Below, one piece after another: positions 37,516 through 48,640 of a DNA stretch of 64,000 nt (position 1 is its first letter; every line of letters starts with the position of its first letter). The DNA is from Gnetum montanum (Eukaryota; Streptophyta; Gnetopsida; Gnetales; Gnetaceae). The stretch covers positions 571,810-635,809 of the forward strand of contig MNCI01006964.1 of NCBI GenBank assembly GCA_015680685.1, in the 5' to 3' direction. The notes below the pieces were generated by a model. That model made no database searches, was not told where the DNA came from, and worked only from the letters and a program-made list of their open reading frames with translations. A program made the position numbers and the translations under genes.

Positions 37516-38379
37516 ATTTATAAAGATGTAATGATTGAATAAGAACATCAGCCATCAGTACCAAATAATATAAGACATTTACAAGTATTTGAAGATGATG
37601 ATCAAGTACTAAGATTTATGAAAAACAAACAAGAATTTGAGGGTCAAGTAATACCTGAAACATCATTAAAATCTAAAGCTAATTTCATTCCAGAAAGGAT
37701 GATTGACTTGGAACAAGAATTCAAGAAACATTTACTTACTAGAAAGGATATACAAGACCCAGATAGTCAAGCTTTCAAGGTAGTAAATTTTGGATTAAAC
37801 AAGATGTCAAAAATGTTGAACATTACAAAGGAAAGAGATTTGAGTTTCAAGCAAAACTTGTTAACATGTCGAAGAAATAATTTAGATAATTTTACTTAGC
37901 CTTATGATGATCTTAAAGCTTTTAGGCAAGATGTGATGACACATAAAATTACTTTAATAGAAGGTTGTAAAATGGTTAAGAAAAAACAAAGGAAATTTAA
38001 TCCATCATTTGAACCAGCTATGGAAGCCGAAATTAAGAAGTTGTTGCAAGCATGAATCATATATCCAATATGATATTCAACATGGCTTGCTAACCTTGTT
38101 CCAGTGAGAAAGAAAAATGGTGATATAAGGCTTTGTGTAGACTTTAGAAATCTGAATGATGCCTCAAAAAAGGATAAGTATCCACTTCCAAGAATTGATA
38201 AGATGCTGATTAAAGTATCAGTTTGTCAAGTATATTCCTTCTTAGATGGTTTCTCAAGTTATAATCAAATCATGGTAGATAAGAATGATAGATACAAAAC
38301 AACATTCAGCATTTCAGAGATTTCTTATGAGAAGGTTAGAGATATGAGGATTCCTACCAGGGTAACCCTTACAATTTAG
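37516..38379 (+). pseudogene. E RT, N-terminal half; rest of pol deleted
   Basis: Same frame. A linker with VFEDDDQVLRFM leads to PYDDLKAFRQD and KKKQRKFNPSFEP, the usual lead-in to RT. RT has NLVPVRKKNGDIRLCVDF (about 38,090-38,145) and FLDGFSSYNQI with the first catalytic Asp (about 38,243). After TTFS (about 38,314) the sequence jumps and the YxDD box, connection domain and integrase are missing, so E is a deletion derivative. Confidence 0.87.
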
Positions 38380-38588
38380 TTCCCATCTCAAGAATAGTCC
38401 ATGAAGGTCTTGATAATGTACAGTTTGTTGTTTTTCTTAGGAATGAGATTTATATACCATCAAACCTTATGTTTGATGGGAATTTTACTCTAAAAAGATT
38501 TTTATTCAGCTGTGAAAATTCAATGAAAGTTTCAGCATGTTTCAGTTGGGGCTACATAAATTTCTTTAAGCTTTTTAGGGGGTAGAAA
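38380..38588 (+). other. E 3' end: short open frame and polypurine tract
   Basis: In another frame an open stretch (GNPYNLVPISRIVHEGLD at about 38,360-38,413, continuing for about 75 codons) runs to a stop inside AGGGGGTAGAAA, the polypurine tract at 38,577-38,588 adjoining the 3' LTR. It may be the end of pol after the deletion or a small separate ORF. Confidence 0.5.
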
Positions 38589-40081
38589 TGTTGGCACATT
38601 TGGCCATTTCATGGAATAGAAAAAGTAAATATTGGAAAAAGGCAACAATAGAGAACATGATTAAAATAACAAATATTCAAATGAAAAATATGATGGTTTT
38701 GTCTTACTGATATACATAATCTCATTTGGATATTTATGGATGATCCTTTTAAGAAAGAACAAACAAAAGGACAAAAGAAAAGGAAAGAAAAATCCAGTGT
38801 CATTTCTCTATGAAAGCTTCCTAGAACATTGATTTCTCGGTAGATGAGATTTTGCAAGTCATAGAAAATAGGGATATGATAAAAAATGGATAAGTTCTCT
38901 CAAAGAAACCAGAAGTGTTAAAGTAGGTCAGAATGCGAATGGAACATGAAGGGAGAACAAGAGTAGATTTTTAGCGTACGCATGTTTCCAGGTTCTCTGG
39001 AGGAACTCCAGCACCATTCTAGCTTTGTGTTATCAATTCAAGCTCTCTAAAATGAAGGATTGATTGCAACAATGTCTTCTAGCTAATTCACAAAATCTGT
39101 AGAGAAATGCTGGCGATGGTACCGCTACGGTGCCCCTGCATCCACATTAGCGATGCAACCAAGCTGTAGCTGCCGATTTCTGTGACGATAAGGTCCTCAT
39201 TCCTTGCGAAAACCCTACGTAGCTCATTCCATGGAAAAAGCCTAAGTAACAAAAGTAGCAGGATGAGATTTTTAGTGAGCTCTTGGAATCTAGAGAAGAC
39301 GAAGATGAGAATCATTCGTAGACATCATGCAGAAAGGTCACGGTATACTGGGACCTTGACAACAAATCATCGAAGGTTGCTCCCTACGAGATGACCATGG
39401 TGGTAAAGCACGCAGCATAGAAGCTAGGTCAGGTAGTTGAAGTCATGGTGTTCGCAAACTAGCATGCATTCATCCACATTCCAGAGCATGTTGTGGCAGA
39501 GTGGTGATAGCGGTGGGAGCTTGATTACCTGGAGTGCAAGGGCTTCTCAGTGGCCGAGTAACAACAAAGCTACGTTTGTGATGTTTACAGTCAGAAATGC
39601 TGCACAAACTTGGATCTCAAGAAGCACTTCACATAGCTACACATGCACGAGCGCAACAAACGCCTGGCTTGCCTGTCCTCACTCCACGGCAAGAAATGCA
39701 TGCGCTTCCACCAGCGCATCCCCGAGAAGGAAATTTTCATGCTTTCCAAAGCATGCTACTAATGCCACGAAAAGACCAAGCAAGAATCACGCATGGATCT
39801 ACCAAGAATCAGAGATCCAGAAGAAAGATAGAAAGATCACTCATGAAAAACACATCAGTGTGACCCGATTTGTAGCCAAATGACAAAATTATCAAAGCAC
39901 ATGGCCAAGAACCTAAGATCTAGCACTCACAGGGCAAATCAAAATTGAAATAGAAAATCATTTACAGCAACGTTACCGAACGTGGTGGTAGAGCCTTCTT
40001 TCATGGTGGAAGTTGATATACGGTTATGGTAGGACGGGATAATTTGAAACTATTTACCGGTACTTCTAGGCCTGGCACCTT
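38589..40081 (+). repeat. E 3' LTR, cut by C
   Basis: TGTTGGCACATTTGGCC start identical to the 5' LTR; collinear with 31,556-33,048. It stops at GGCACCTT, where the 5' LTR continues with CACATCC but this copy switches to TGAAACACC of element C. ACCTT (40,077-40,081) is the expected target duplication of C. Confidence 0.92.
39120..39850 (+). pseudogene. Captured NYN/C2H2 fragment in the E 3' LTR
   Basis: Second copy of the host-derived fragment. VTVYWDLDNK is readable with its Trp at 39,336-39,365, then the LDYLE motif and the C2H2-like stretch at 39,571-39,642, in which the second Cys has become Ser and Phe has become Cys. A small indel near 39,263 shifts the frame relative to the 5' LTR copy. 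A longer open frame at 39,437-39,883 in another phase is a by-product. Confidence 0.75.
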
Positions 40082-40590
40082 TGAAACACCATGAAAAATT
40101 TGAGGCCTCAATGGTTCAGAAAAATCTAGCGATTCAGGCAAGGAGTCGCGACAAGGCATGGCACAGCAAGTTCCCTTTTCAGTTAAAGGTCTGTCTTGCC
40201 ACGTTGCGTAGCACAGCACAAATAAATTTCTGAAAATAGAACAAGGCAATGGGTGCATGGCGGCAAGCCTTCAACTTTGCAATTTTTCTATGTTTCGAAA
40301 ATTTTAACTTTTAGCATATTATGCCGCATTACGCAACATGGTGTAAAGTCGCATGACGTAGCGTAATGTTAGAAGGCAATCCACCGTAACATCAAAGATG
40401 GCAAATATTCAAGACTTCAACGACCTAGTAAAAATCTTAAGGTTTAGGCAACGATCTGCAACATGCCACGTATTTCAGCAAATTTTTTTTCTCAGTTAAG
40501 AGGCCTATTACGTTACATTATATAGCATGACGTAATAAACCCCGAAAGGGGCCTATTACCAGGTGCTTCCCTCTCGACACATTGCCATTG
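40082..40590 (+). repeat. C 5' LTR fragment
   Basis: Starts TGAAACACCATG; followed by GCATTACGCAACATGG and TAGCGTAATG words like those of the solo LTR. After about 500 bp it passes directly into the 3' half of the antisense gene: the rest of the LTR, the leader and gag-PR of C are deleted. The exact junction near 40,560-40,600 is uncertain. Confidence 0.75.
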
Positions 40591-43306
40591 TAAGAGAGGA
40601 GTGCCCCACCCACGCTATCTTAACCCCACGTTTGAGGAGCCACCATATTTTTAGTCATTACGAACAACAACTTCCTAATTCCTTCAGGAGGGTCTTGGGA
40701 CCAGATAGTGCCAAAAACATGAAAAATCCATGGTTTGGAAATCTGGCTGTGGTATTGTTGCACCGAGACCCCATTCCTTTGGACTACCAAAAAATTGACA
40801 AAATGTTGAAAGTAAGCTATGAAGAAGGCAAAGTGCACATTGAAATGGGACTCAAGCTTCTTACGAAGTCTGACCATTTCAACATGCAGACCTTCGACAA
40901 AATAGCTGGCCCAATTGAATCACATCCCCTCCTCCATGACCTCTCGCATAATTCGGGCTTGCTTTATAGTGAGAAATCTCCCTTGGGAGAGTGTCTTGGG
41001 GAAGGCCCAGGCTCAGAAAAGGGGGTAAATAGTGTTGGCCACTTCCAACTCAATCTTATTGGCAAAAATTCCCTTCACCTTCTTCTTAACCCCTAGCCAC
41101 TCCTTTATCTGTTCCTAGTACCTGACACTCCTCTTCAACTTTTCCTCTATAGGAAAGCCATCGGAGGGGACCCCAAAGAGATCGAATAAAAACTGAGCAT
41201 CGATGTCAAACTTTACGTGCACGTTATGCACGCGTATGCAGAGATGATCAGCTTCTTCACTAAAGGAGTTGACTATGGTCAACATTTCACCTGCAGTAAC
41301 ATTAGGGGTTATGGCCAAGAATAGGTCCATCAGTCTAGCCTCACGAAGGTTATTGGTTAACACAACTGGGGCCGCTCTATGGCCAAGCTAGTGTTATATC
41401 TCCTTTATATCACCATAATGAAAGAACAGACTGTTCGCTTCGTGATCGGAGGCCATGATCGTAATTTCCCATGATTCCCTGACTGCTCACATAAAACAAT
41501 AGTTAAGCCGAGGTAACAAAAATGAGACAACTTCATACATCATTACTAGCTCATAACATTGATATAATTCATCATCATAATGAATTTTACCAGGTTCGAA
41601 TGGCAAAGGAAACGGAGGAATTTTTCTTTGTACGTCTACGACAGTGAGGGGAGGATCCAAAGTCCATTCCCTATCTAGCCATCCGAGATTTCTACATCTA
41701 GAAAAGAAGTCAGCATAGTAGTTCAGGTATTCTGGGATTTCAAACACTAGTTGTCCCATGACAACGGCCCGTATGTTGCTGATAGAAGTGAATTCACTTA
41801 TAGCCCTTTCGGTCAACGATAATGTATCATTATCACCCAGGAGGCCACTGTTATTGATGAAGAATCTACATCATAGAAGATGGGTGAATTCTTTACGCTT
41901 AACATAAATTTAAACTATAGTTAGCATATTGCCACACATCAAAATGACAAAAATTTAAATTCTTACCCGCCTGCGTAATACATAGTACCAGGTGGATTCT
42001 GGAAGTAGGTTGTGAGGTGATAGGCCACAAACATAGTATTGTAGGCATGATAACAGTTGAATCTGGGCATCTCCTAGATCTAGCTCAAACATCTCAAACC
42101 TTTAGCACTCTGTTCATGGTCTTGCACCTGCATAGTTTCAATTGTGTCGTCTATCAGGAATGCCAAGATGCTATATGTTGAACCAACCAGTAGTGTCTTC
42201 AAAATAGTAGCAGCTACATCACCTGGTAGATGAGACTAGATGATTACACTGTAATTATGAAGAAAAAACTACTAGAACCCCCGCGTGCCCCTTCAGAACC
42301 ACACTGCCTCCTCCTTTATATTAGCATGAGGAGGAGGAACATTGGCGGCGGGAACATTCATGCAGCATAGAATGCCCACGATGTCCAAAATGATTAAGAA
42401 GGGCTTTAGCATAATACTGTACAATAAAAACATATTACTATTAGATAAAACATTTAGACATGAACATTCATCACTCTACATTAGGGTTCTCTTAATTCCC
42501 AGAAAATTACAGATTCCACTGGAAACGCATGGCCAAAACTGCCCAAACCCTTGCAATAATGCAAGGTCTGTCTCTGACAACGATGATGAAAGAAACACTA
42601 CATATTACTCCAGCGTAACATGTAACTATTACGGGAGTAAAGAAAAAGAAAACAGAACCCTGATTATGCTACCCATAGGTACAATACCTAGATTTTTCGA
42701 TTATACACTACATTTGCTCAATATTACTCAATGTTACCTAAACCCTCGTAACAATATGAGGTTCATCTCCAACAGTGAAGACAATGGTAATGTCGCAAAC
42801 CACAATAGCTTAGTCTGCATAAACAGATATTAACGTTCGACGCAACATGCACATTCAGAAAATATATACAACTACGACGTTGCAACAAATATAACAATAG
42901 TGCAAAAGGGTGGACGATGACTTGTCGGTTGAGTGGAGTAACTTCCTGAGCCTCAACCCTGGCCTGCAAAGCCTGCTGCAAACTCTCCTGCACTTTGTCG
43001 ATCCTTGCCAGTTTAGCATTCTTCCCTTTGACCTTTGGTTTCATAGTTGCAATCGAAAGAGTTTTCATAAAATTTTCTATTTATGCCTTGCTTCTGCTCC
43101 CTTCCTGCTATAGCTAGATCCAAATTCATGATATCTGTAACCTATTTTGAGTATGAACCACTGGTTTATAAACAAAATGCTTGAAACTAACTTTTCTTTC
43201 TGTCTGATCGATGCAGAACTTTCCCAAAATACCGGTATCAATATGACATGGAAAGCGAAGATCAAGTCATCAATTTCGTAGATATCGTGTGGATCATGGT
43301 CCAAAA
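40591..43306 (-). pseudogene. Antisense multi-exon gene, C copy (3' end deleted)
   Basis: Minus strand, antisense to C. The N-terminal piece is at 43,306-43,070 (MDHDPHDIYEIDD). 41,816-41,487 has CRNLGWLDREWTLDPP, matching CGWLYGDWSPKGP of the A copy. 41,363-41,115 has ARLMDLFLAITP and FLFDLFGVPSDG, matching GLMELFTTPS and LFGVPTDG. 40,877-40,620 has SHFNVHFAFF and KFLVV. The last three exons are missing where the gene abuts the LTR fragment. A 177-codon plus-strand frame at 40,563-41,096 is its shadow. Unknown function. Confidence 0.82.
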
Positions 43307-43639
43307 TGACCCTAAACTAATGCATAATTTATCATCTTGTAATATTTCCACATTAACTACGGTCTATACAAAAATTTAAATTTCACGACACGCTAGACAT
43401 GCCACGTTGCATCTTTCATCTTATTTCATACACTAGCATCTAGGAAGCCTAGCTCGTCACTGTTTTACAGACTGTGCATATTTATAACGGTCCACTAAGA
43501 CCTTAAACTGGAAGCTTCTCTAATATGAAACCCTGATGTAAAGAAAAACCAAATTCTTATCGTTCAACAGATTGGTAGAAAAACAATGTAACAACTTCCA
43601 TTTTTGGCATTTTTTTTAGGGCGATTCAAAAATGGACGT
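43307..43639. other. Spacer upstream of the C antisense gene
   Basis: No domain. It contains minisatellite-like remnants of the TTAAACT type (CCTTAAACTGG at about 43,501), as expected between antisense gene and RT. Confidence 0.45.
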
Positions 43640-43820
43640 AGCTTTATCCTCATCCTTAACCTTAACAGGCCCATATGGGGAGACCATTAGATAGCTTAAT
43701 TACACACTGATAGAAATAGACCCTTCCCTTTGTGATGCAACCATAGAAACATCAGAAATATCCCTAGATTGGCCAGAACATTTGGCCTGAACTCTATACC
43801 TAGAGGCTGGTGATGTGACC
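43640..43820 (+). pseudogene. C pol, segment left of the A insertion
   Basis: The plus-strand frame (IEIDPSLCDATIETSEISL, then one stop, then EAGDVT) corresponds to the region just before RT in A. It is interrupted by A exactly at TGACC. Its partner is at 61,835, and the two halves are in phase across one copy of TGACC. Confidence 0.75.
43816..43820. other. Target-site duplication of A, left (TGACC)
   Basis: TGACC here and TGACC at 61,835-61,839. With one copy counted, the host pol reading frame of C continues in phase across the site. Confidence 0.93.
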
Positions 43821-45038
43821 TGTACAGTCCAAAATCGTCGATCTTCAGCTAGAAGGAAATAAAAACTGAGAGATCTCCGGACACGCATAGAAGACCCTAC
43901 CTTCACTTGAGGGCAAGCTAGAATTGATGAAGGCAAAGTACCTTGAGTGGTCCGCACACGGATCAGGCAACAATTTCCCCAAACGTACATTGAAGTGCTA
44001 TACGCTGGGTTATATGTAAATGGCATAATAGGCGTAAAGTAGAGTGTAAACAACATAACTGATGCCAACAGAGCATAGATAGAAAGGGCGTAAATAGTAT
44101 ATGTGCAGCAATTAATGCAAAATTGTAATAGATTTTAGGAAGAAAATGTAACAATGCTATTTCAAAATGAGAGTTACAATGCATGAGTCTAACGCAGTTG
44201 TGGCTTTGACACAAGGTGGATGAATAGCCTTGGTGGATGCAGGGATGACTGTGGGCTAGTTCAAACCGTAAGCACAACATAGAAGCTGTATGCTCAACGT
44301 ACAAGGTTGAGGTCCAACGTATCAGGTTCTCCACTCTGGTTCTTAGTGTCTTTGTTTCCTCTCTGGTTTGCTCAAATTTGCCAACCCTGATCTCATGAAA
44401 AATTGGGGTTTTTATACAGGTTTCGATGTTAGACTCGGGTTGGGTGACACGTGGAGCGTTGACCGGGTGTGAAAGAATAAAATTTACAAGTGTACAACAT
44501 GTTATATATGCTGGCCATATACGCTGGCCATATACGCTGTATCTGGTGGGCGTAGACCCTAGGCATATACGCTGGGCGTATACACTGTGGATGCTGGGTG
44601 TATACGTTGGGTGTATACACTGATGGATGCTAGGCGTATCTACTAGGAGTATACATTGATGGTTTCTCTGTTCGTGTGAATCGCTACCTTGTACCAGGTC
44701 TCATTCTGCAGTGCTGTTTCTATGCCGTCGTCTGGGATTGCCTGTCGGGCATATGCATTAGTCGTATCTGCTGAGCATACATGTAAGGCATGTACACTGG
44801 GCATATACGCTGTGAACATCGGGAGTATATGCTGAGAATACATACTTAGTGTAAACTAAGTATTTCAAGCTCCGAAGTTTCCAGGTTTGATAGCAGATGT
44901 TGTCATGGTCGTCGATGGGTCCCAAGGAACTGCTCCTCATTGAGTTCGACTCTGCTTGAAGTTTGTGGGATTCTCAAGCTTTAGTCATGCTTGATTCCTT
45001 TTGGAAAAGTACTAGGCTCGACATTTTGTGGTGTTTCA
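43821..45038 (-). repeat. A 3' LTR
   Basis: On the minus strand it starts TGAAACACCACAAAATG (at 45,038) and ends ACTGTACA (at 43,821). TATAAAAA box on the minus strand at 44,409-44,416. Upstream of it (44,500-44,840) is an array of GGGCGTATAC/GCTG words. About 1,218 bp, roughly 120 bp shorter than the 5' LTR because the array has fewer units. The polypurine tract AAAGAGAGG adjoins on the right (about 45,041-45,052). Confidence 0.93.
44500..44840. repeat. GCGTATAC-type array in the A 3' LTR
   Basis: Irregular array of 15-25 bp words such as ATACGCTGGGCGTATACACT; each contains CGTATA or TATACG so that opposite-strand copies pair. The corresponding, longer array of the 5' LTR is at 61,180-61,640. 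Confidence 0.85.
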
Positions 45039-46426
45039 TTGGCCTCTCTTTGTTGACGCTTGGAGGAATCGACCTGAGAAGCATCAAGAAAGAAGTGCAA
45101 AACACCACAAGCGACTCGATATATACTTTGTCCTTTGCCACATGACTAGGCATCATCACATCGTGTTCAGTAGTACATAGGATTGGAGAAGTAAAATTTG
45201 TAGCTGGATTGGGATGTGGAGATTGTGGGGATTGGGAACTGATCAAGGGATTATGTTTGGTAAAGGGGATGCTCTGGTGTGTATCATGCTGATCCTTGTC
45301 AATAGCCATTATTTAGTAGACTCAGAATCAAGGCATGCGATGTGCATCCTTTGGTGGAACAAAACTCTTGGTTAGTGTCCAAGAGGACTTGTTGGTGAGA
45401 CCAAAGCCACGTGATGATGTGTTGCATTCTTTGGAGGAACAGGACCCTTGTTTAATGTTTCAGAGGGAGCCTGTTGGTGAAGAGCCAAAGCCATGCAACG
45501 AGATCTCACTTGATTGTTTCAAACATGAATATTTGCTTTCAAGACAACTGTCGTCCCATCTTATGTTTTATGTAGGAAGAGACAACATTTTTTTTCGGTG
45601 TTCTTCTACTTATGCTCGAATGCCATGTTGTGGATTGCAACCGCTTAGGAGTGGCGCGGTATGCAATGGTATGTTCAATGTTTCGGGCTGTACTAGATGT
45701 GCTCGGGATATAACCAAGTATAAGGTGTTGAGGAATAGGCGGGATATGAAACGGGGGATGTACTAGTAAATGGTTTGATTTAGTCTTGTCACAGGTGCTG
45801 TAAACAACGTCTCACTGCTTATGATAAAGTGCATTCTTGTACGAACACATCTGAGTGTCATCCTGCAAACACAACTCCAAGAAGATAAGAAAACCATGAG
45901 TGAATAAGAAGCATAGACTTAAAATAGCTACTGATGAAATGAAGGCATCAGATGAGAGTTTAGGCACTGTATATGAATGGCGGCAATGTTGGTAGGATTG
46001 CAAATGGCGAGCGATGCAGCGATTCTGATGAAGTTTGAATGCAACGATAGATTGAAGAACCAGAGATGAAATTGCCAGTTTATAGTCTTATGGACTATCG
46101 TGAGTTAGTTTTATGTCATGACCTATTGGACATTGCCCGTTTAGCGTCGTGGCAGACGGTACATTACCATTTTCTAGTCTTGGCGGACCGTGAAGAGGCA
46201 AGCTAGTTTATAGTCTTAGCAAACTATGGCAAGTGAGACTATGGCAGTTTACTGTCATACTAGACGGATGCTAGTTTATTGTCATTGCAGACGTTGTGTG
46301 GTATCAGTTTATCGTCATGATGCCAAGATGGTTCTACGGTATCAGTTTACCGTCATGATTCCAGGACGAGCTATGGTATCAATTTATAGTCATGATGCCA
46401 GGACTCACACGTACCTGAACTTGTAC
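45039..46426 (-). other. A region between integrase and 3' LTR
   Basis: Non-coding as far as I can read. Minus-strand open stretch 45,309-44,974 and plus-strand stretch 45,335-45,766 (Cys-rich) show no family likeness. The right part, 46,050-46,420, is a minisatellite (separate entry). Confidence 0.5.
46050..46420. repeat. AGTTTA-GTCAT minisatellite after the A integrase
   Basis: About ten irregular units of roughly 30-45 bp built on (C/T)AGTTTA followed by CGTCAT, AGTCTT or similar, for example CAGTTTACCGTCATGAT. On the element strand the core is TAAACTG, related to the AAACTACCA arrays on either side of the antisense gene. Confidence 0.8.
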
Positions 46427-47431
46427 TCAAATATGGAACGGTTTCAAGAACAAGTGATTAGTAGGATTTGCAAGCTCATGCCCTTCCATATCAGCTAACT
46501 TGAATGCTCCGTTGTCATATGCTTTGGTGACCAAGTAGGGCCCTTCCTAATTGGCTGAGAATTTGTCTGGGTGTTCTCGAATGACCTTAAGTACAAGGTC
46601 ACCTTCTTTGATGGGGTGCTTATGAATGTCGTGTCGATGGCGTTGTCTTTGTTGTTTTTGGTACCATTGAATCTGATCGAGTGCACATATGTGTTCCTCC
46701 TCCACTGAGTCTAGGTCAATGATGCGTAGGTCATTGTTTTGTCCTTCGTCAAGGAGTTTGGAAAGTGTGATCCTTAAAGATGGTACCTGCAATTCCAAGG
46801 GTAAAACAACTTCTGAATTGTAAACAAGGCTATATGGCATTTTACTTGTTGACGTTCAATGCGTCGTGCGATATGCCCATAGTGCATATACCAGCTGTTT
46901 GTGCCATCTTCTCTTGCTATGGGTAAGCATCTTTTTAAGTATTGTAATGATGGTTTTGTTTGTTGGCTCTACTTGCCCATTGCTCTGATGGTAGTAAGGG
47001 GATGAAAATGAGTTTTTGATCCCCAAGCTTTCACAGAAGGTTTTGGTTTCGGCACTGCTAAATTGTGGCCCGTTGTCAATGATGATGGTCATGGGGATGC
47101 CAAAATGGGTCACGATGTTTTCAAGAATGAAGTTGCACACATTTTTAGATGTGTTTTTTCGAAGGGGAGCAGCTTCTACCCACTTTTTGAAATACTCTGT
47201 CGCAGTTATGATGAAACTGTGTCCTACAGAAGATGAGGGTATTATAGGTCCGATAAGGTCCAACCCCCACTTTTGGAAGGGCCATGTGATTTGCGCTGTA
47301 TGTAACTCATTTGGTGGGACATGGATTAGATTACCGTGTCTTTGATAGGTACTGCATGTTTTAGCCTTGGAGAGACAATCATACTCCATGTGTGGCCAAT
47401 AATAGCCTAAGCGCCTTATTTTCATTGCCAT
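46427..47431 (-). pseudogene. A integrase
   Basis: In phase with aRH. Zinc-binding region: YYWPHM, then KTCSTYQRH, where the second Cys of the HHCC finger reads Tyr. Catalytic core: WGLDLIGP, IIDNGPQFSS and NGQVEPTN give D, D and E, all present. The AYRTT motif is followed by SPYSLVYNSE. The C-terminal domain has GDLVLKVIREHPDKFS, EGPYLVTKAY and GAFKLADMEG, ending at TGA 46,429-46,427. Inserts element DNA into the genome. A couple of stops only. Confidence 0.92.
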
Positions 47432-47779
47432 TGCTTTTGGTGCTATATGTCATTCGCATAGTCCATCATGTACCTGCTTAACGATGGTTTGGGCATCAGC
47501 GGTATCAATGCATGTTAACATTATGCCTTCGTAGGATTGATGACACAATGTGTCCCCTACCAGTGCATATTGCTTAGAATGTTTTCGCACTGCGTCTTTT
47601 TGTGCGTTCGCTAAGTCTTGCGGTGTTTCACCATGTAGAAGGTACTCTTTTATGTCGTCATACCATTCTATTGTGTGTGTTGTGCTAATGGATGTGATTG
47701 GCAAGGTATCAAGAGTATCAATTATTGTTTCGGCATAACTGATTATGGAGATTGGTAATGTATGGAACATGTTAGACGA

Positions 47780-48160
47780 TATGTTTAACGCTAAGGTGGC
47801 CAGTGCGTCTGCGATGGTATTATCGTTTCTAGAGACCTGTTGCACATCAATGTTTTCAAATTTCCTCATTAAATGTTTTGCCAAGTCACAGTATGGTTGT
47901 AAATGTTGCGCTTTGCATGTATAAATATCCGTGACTTGGTTCAAAACTAGTTGTGAATCTCCTCTGACCACCAGTCATGTGATGTCTAAAGCTAGCACTA
48001 CCGCGAGACCTCTAAGGAGACCTTCGTACTCTGCGATGTTGTTGGTGCAGTGAAAGTTGAAACGATAAGCAAAGGGTCTAATCTCCCTGGAGGGATAGGT
48101 GATGACAGTGGCAGCACTTCCCCCTTGAGAGGTGGATGCTCCATCAAAGTTTAGAATGGC
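47780..48160 (-). pseudogene. A second RNase H (aRH)
   Basis: Follows the first RNase H after one TAA. LNFDGASTSQGG (Asp about 48,142), CTNNIAEYEGLLRG (Glu), VRGDSQLV (Asp) and NTIADALATLA (Asp) keep all four catalytic residues. The second, archaeal-type RNase H between gRH and integrase is the hallmark of the Tat lineage as I know it. One stop lies before VVRGDSQ. Removes RNA during reverse transcription. Confidence 0.88.
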
Positions 48161-48163
48161 ATC

Positions 48164-48640
48164 TTAGTCATTGGGTACTATGTCTATTGCACTTACATTT
48201 TCATCTGGGAATTCTGGCTCTATCATTGCTTGATCGTGCGTTGGTGACGTGGTCATTTGATTTGCTATGTATTGACCCTTAACTGATGATTGTGCTATGT
48301 AATGTAGGTCAAACTCGGCTATCATGGCTTTCCAACGGGCCATTCGACTTGTCTCAAAAATATTTTCAGTGATGGCTCTAAGCACATTATCTTTACAGAT
48401 TATGTTAACTTGATTATAGAAGAGGTAATGTCGCCATTTCTTTAGAGAAAAGACCAGGGCTAAACATGACCTCTCCACCTCATTATATCTTTTCTCATGG
48501 GAAACTAATGCATGGCTTAAGTAATAGATAGGAACTTCGGTTCCATCATCTTATTTCTGGCAAAGCATAGACGTGATTGACAAATCTAAAGTGGCAAGGT
48601 AGATGTAAAATGGTCTATCATTTTGAGGTGGATAAACCGT
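48164..48640 (-). pseudogene. A first RNase H (gRH)
   Basis: PFYIYLATLDLS, NEVERSCLALVFSLKKWRHYL and a DNVLRAI stretch identify the gypsy-type RNase H. At the last catalytic position the motif reads IANQM where IADFL-type Asp is expected, and the neighbouring aRH keeps its full set, in line with the known degeneration of gRH in dual-RNase H elements; a simple G-to-A decay is equally possible. Confidence 0.85.

Noticed and set aside
39437-39883. 148-codon plus-strand open frame in the E 3' LTR
   Set aside because: It is out of phase with the NYN/C2H2 frame that is shared with the 5' LTR; the homologous frame with LDLKKHFT explains the sequence better.
40563-41096. 177-codon plus-strand open frame
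   Set aside because: It lies opposite the C copy of the antisense gene, whose minus-strand translation (SHFNVHFAFF, KFLVV) has clear homologues at 26.9-27.6 and 52.9-53.4 kb. The plus frame has none.
44500-44840. Regularly recurring GCGTATAC words resembling a CRISPR array
   Set aside because: Spacing and units are irregular, the words repeat in both LTRs and the context is a plant retrotransposon; this is LTR-internal satellite-like sequence.
45335-45766. 143-codon Cys-rich plus-strand frame downstream of the A integrase
   Set aside because: No family likeness and no second copy in the window; it sits in the element's 3' non-coding region. Kept only as a note.
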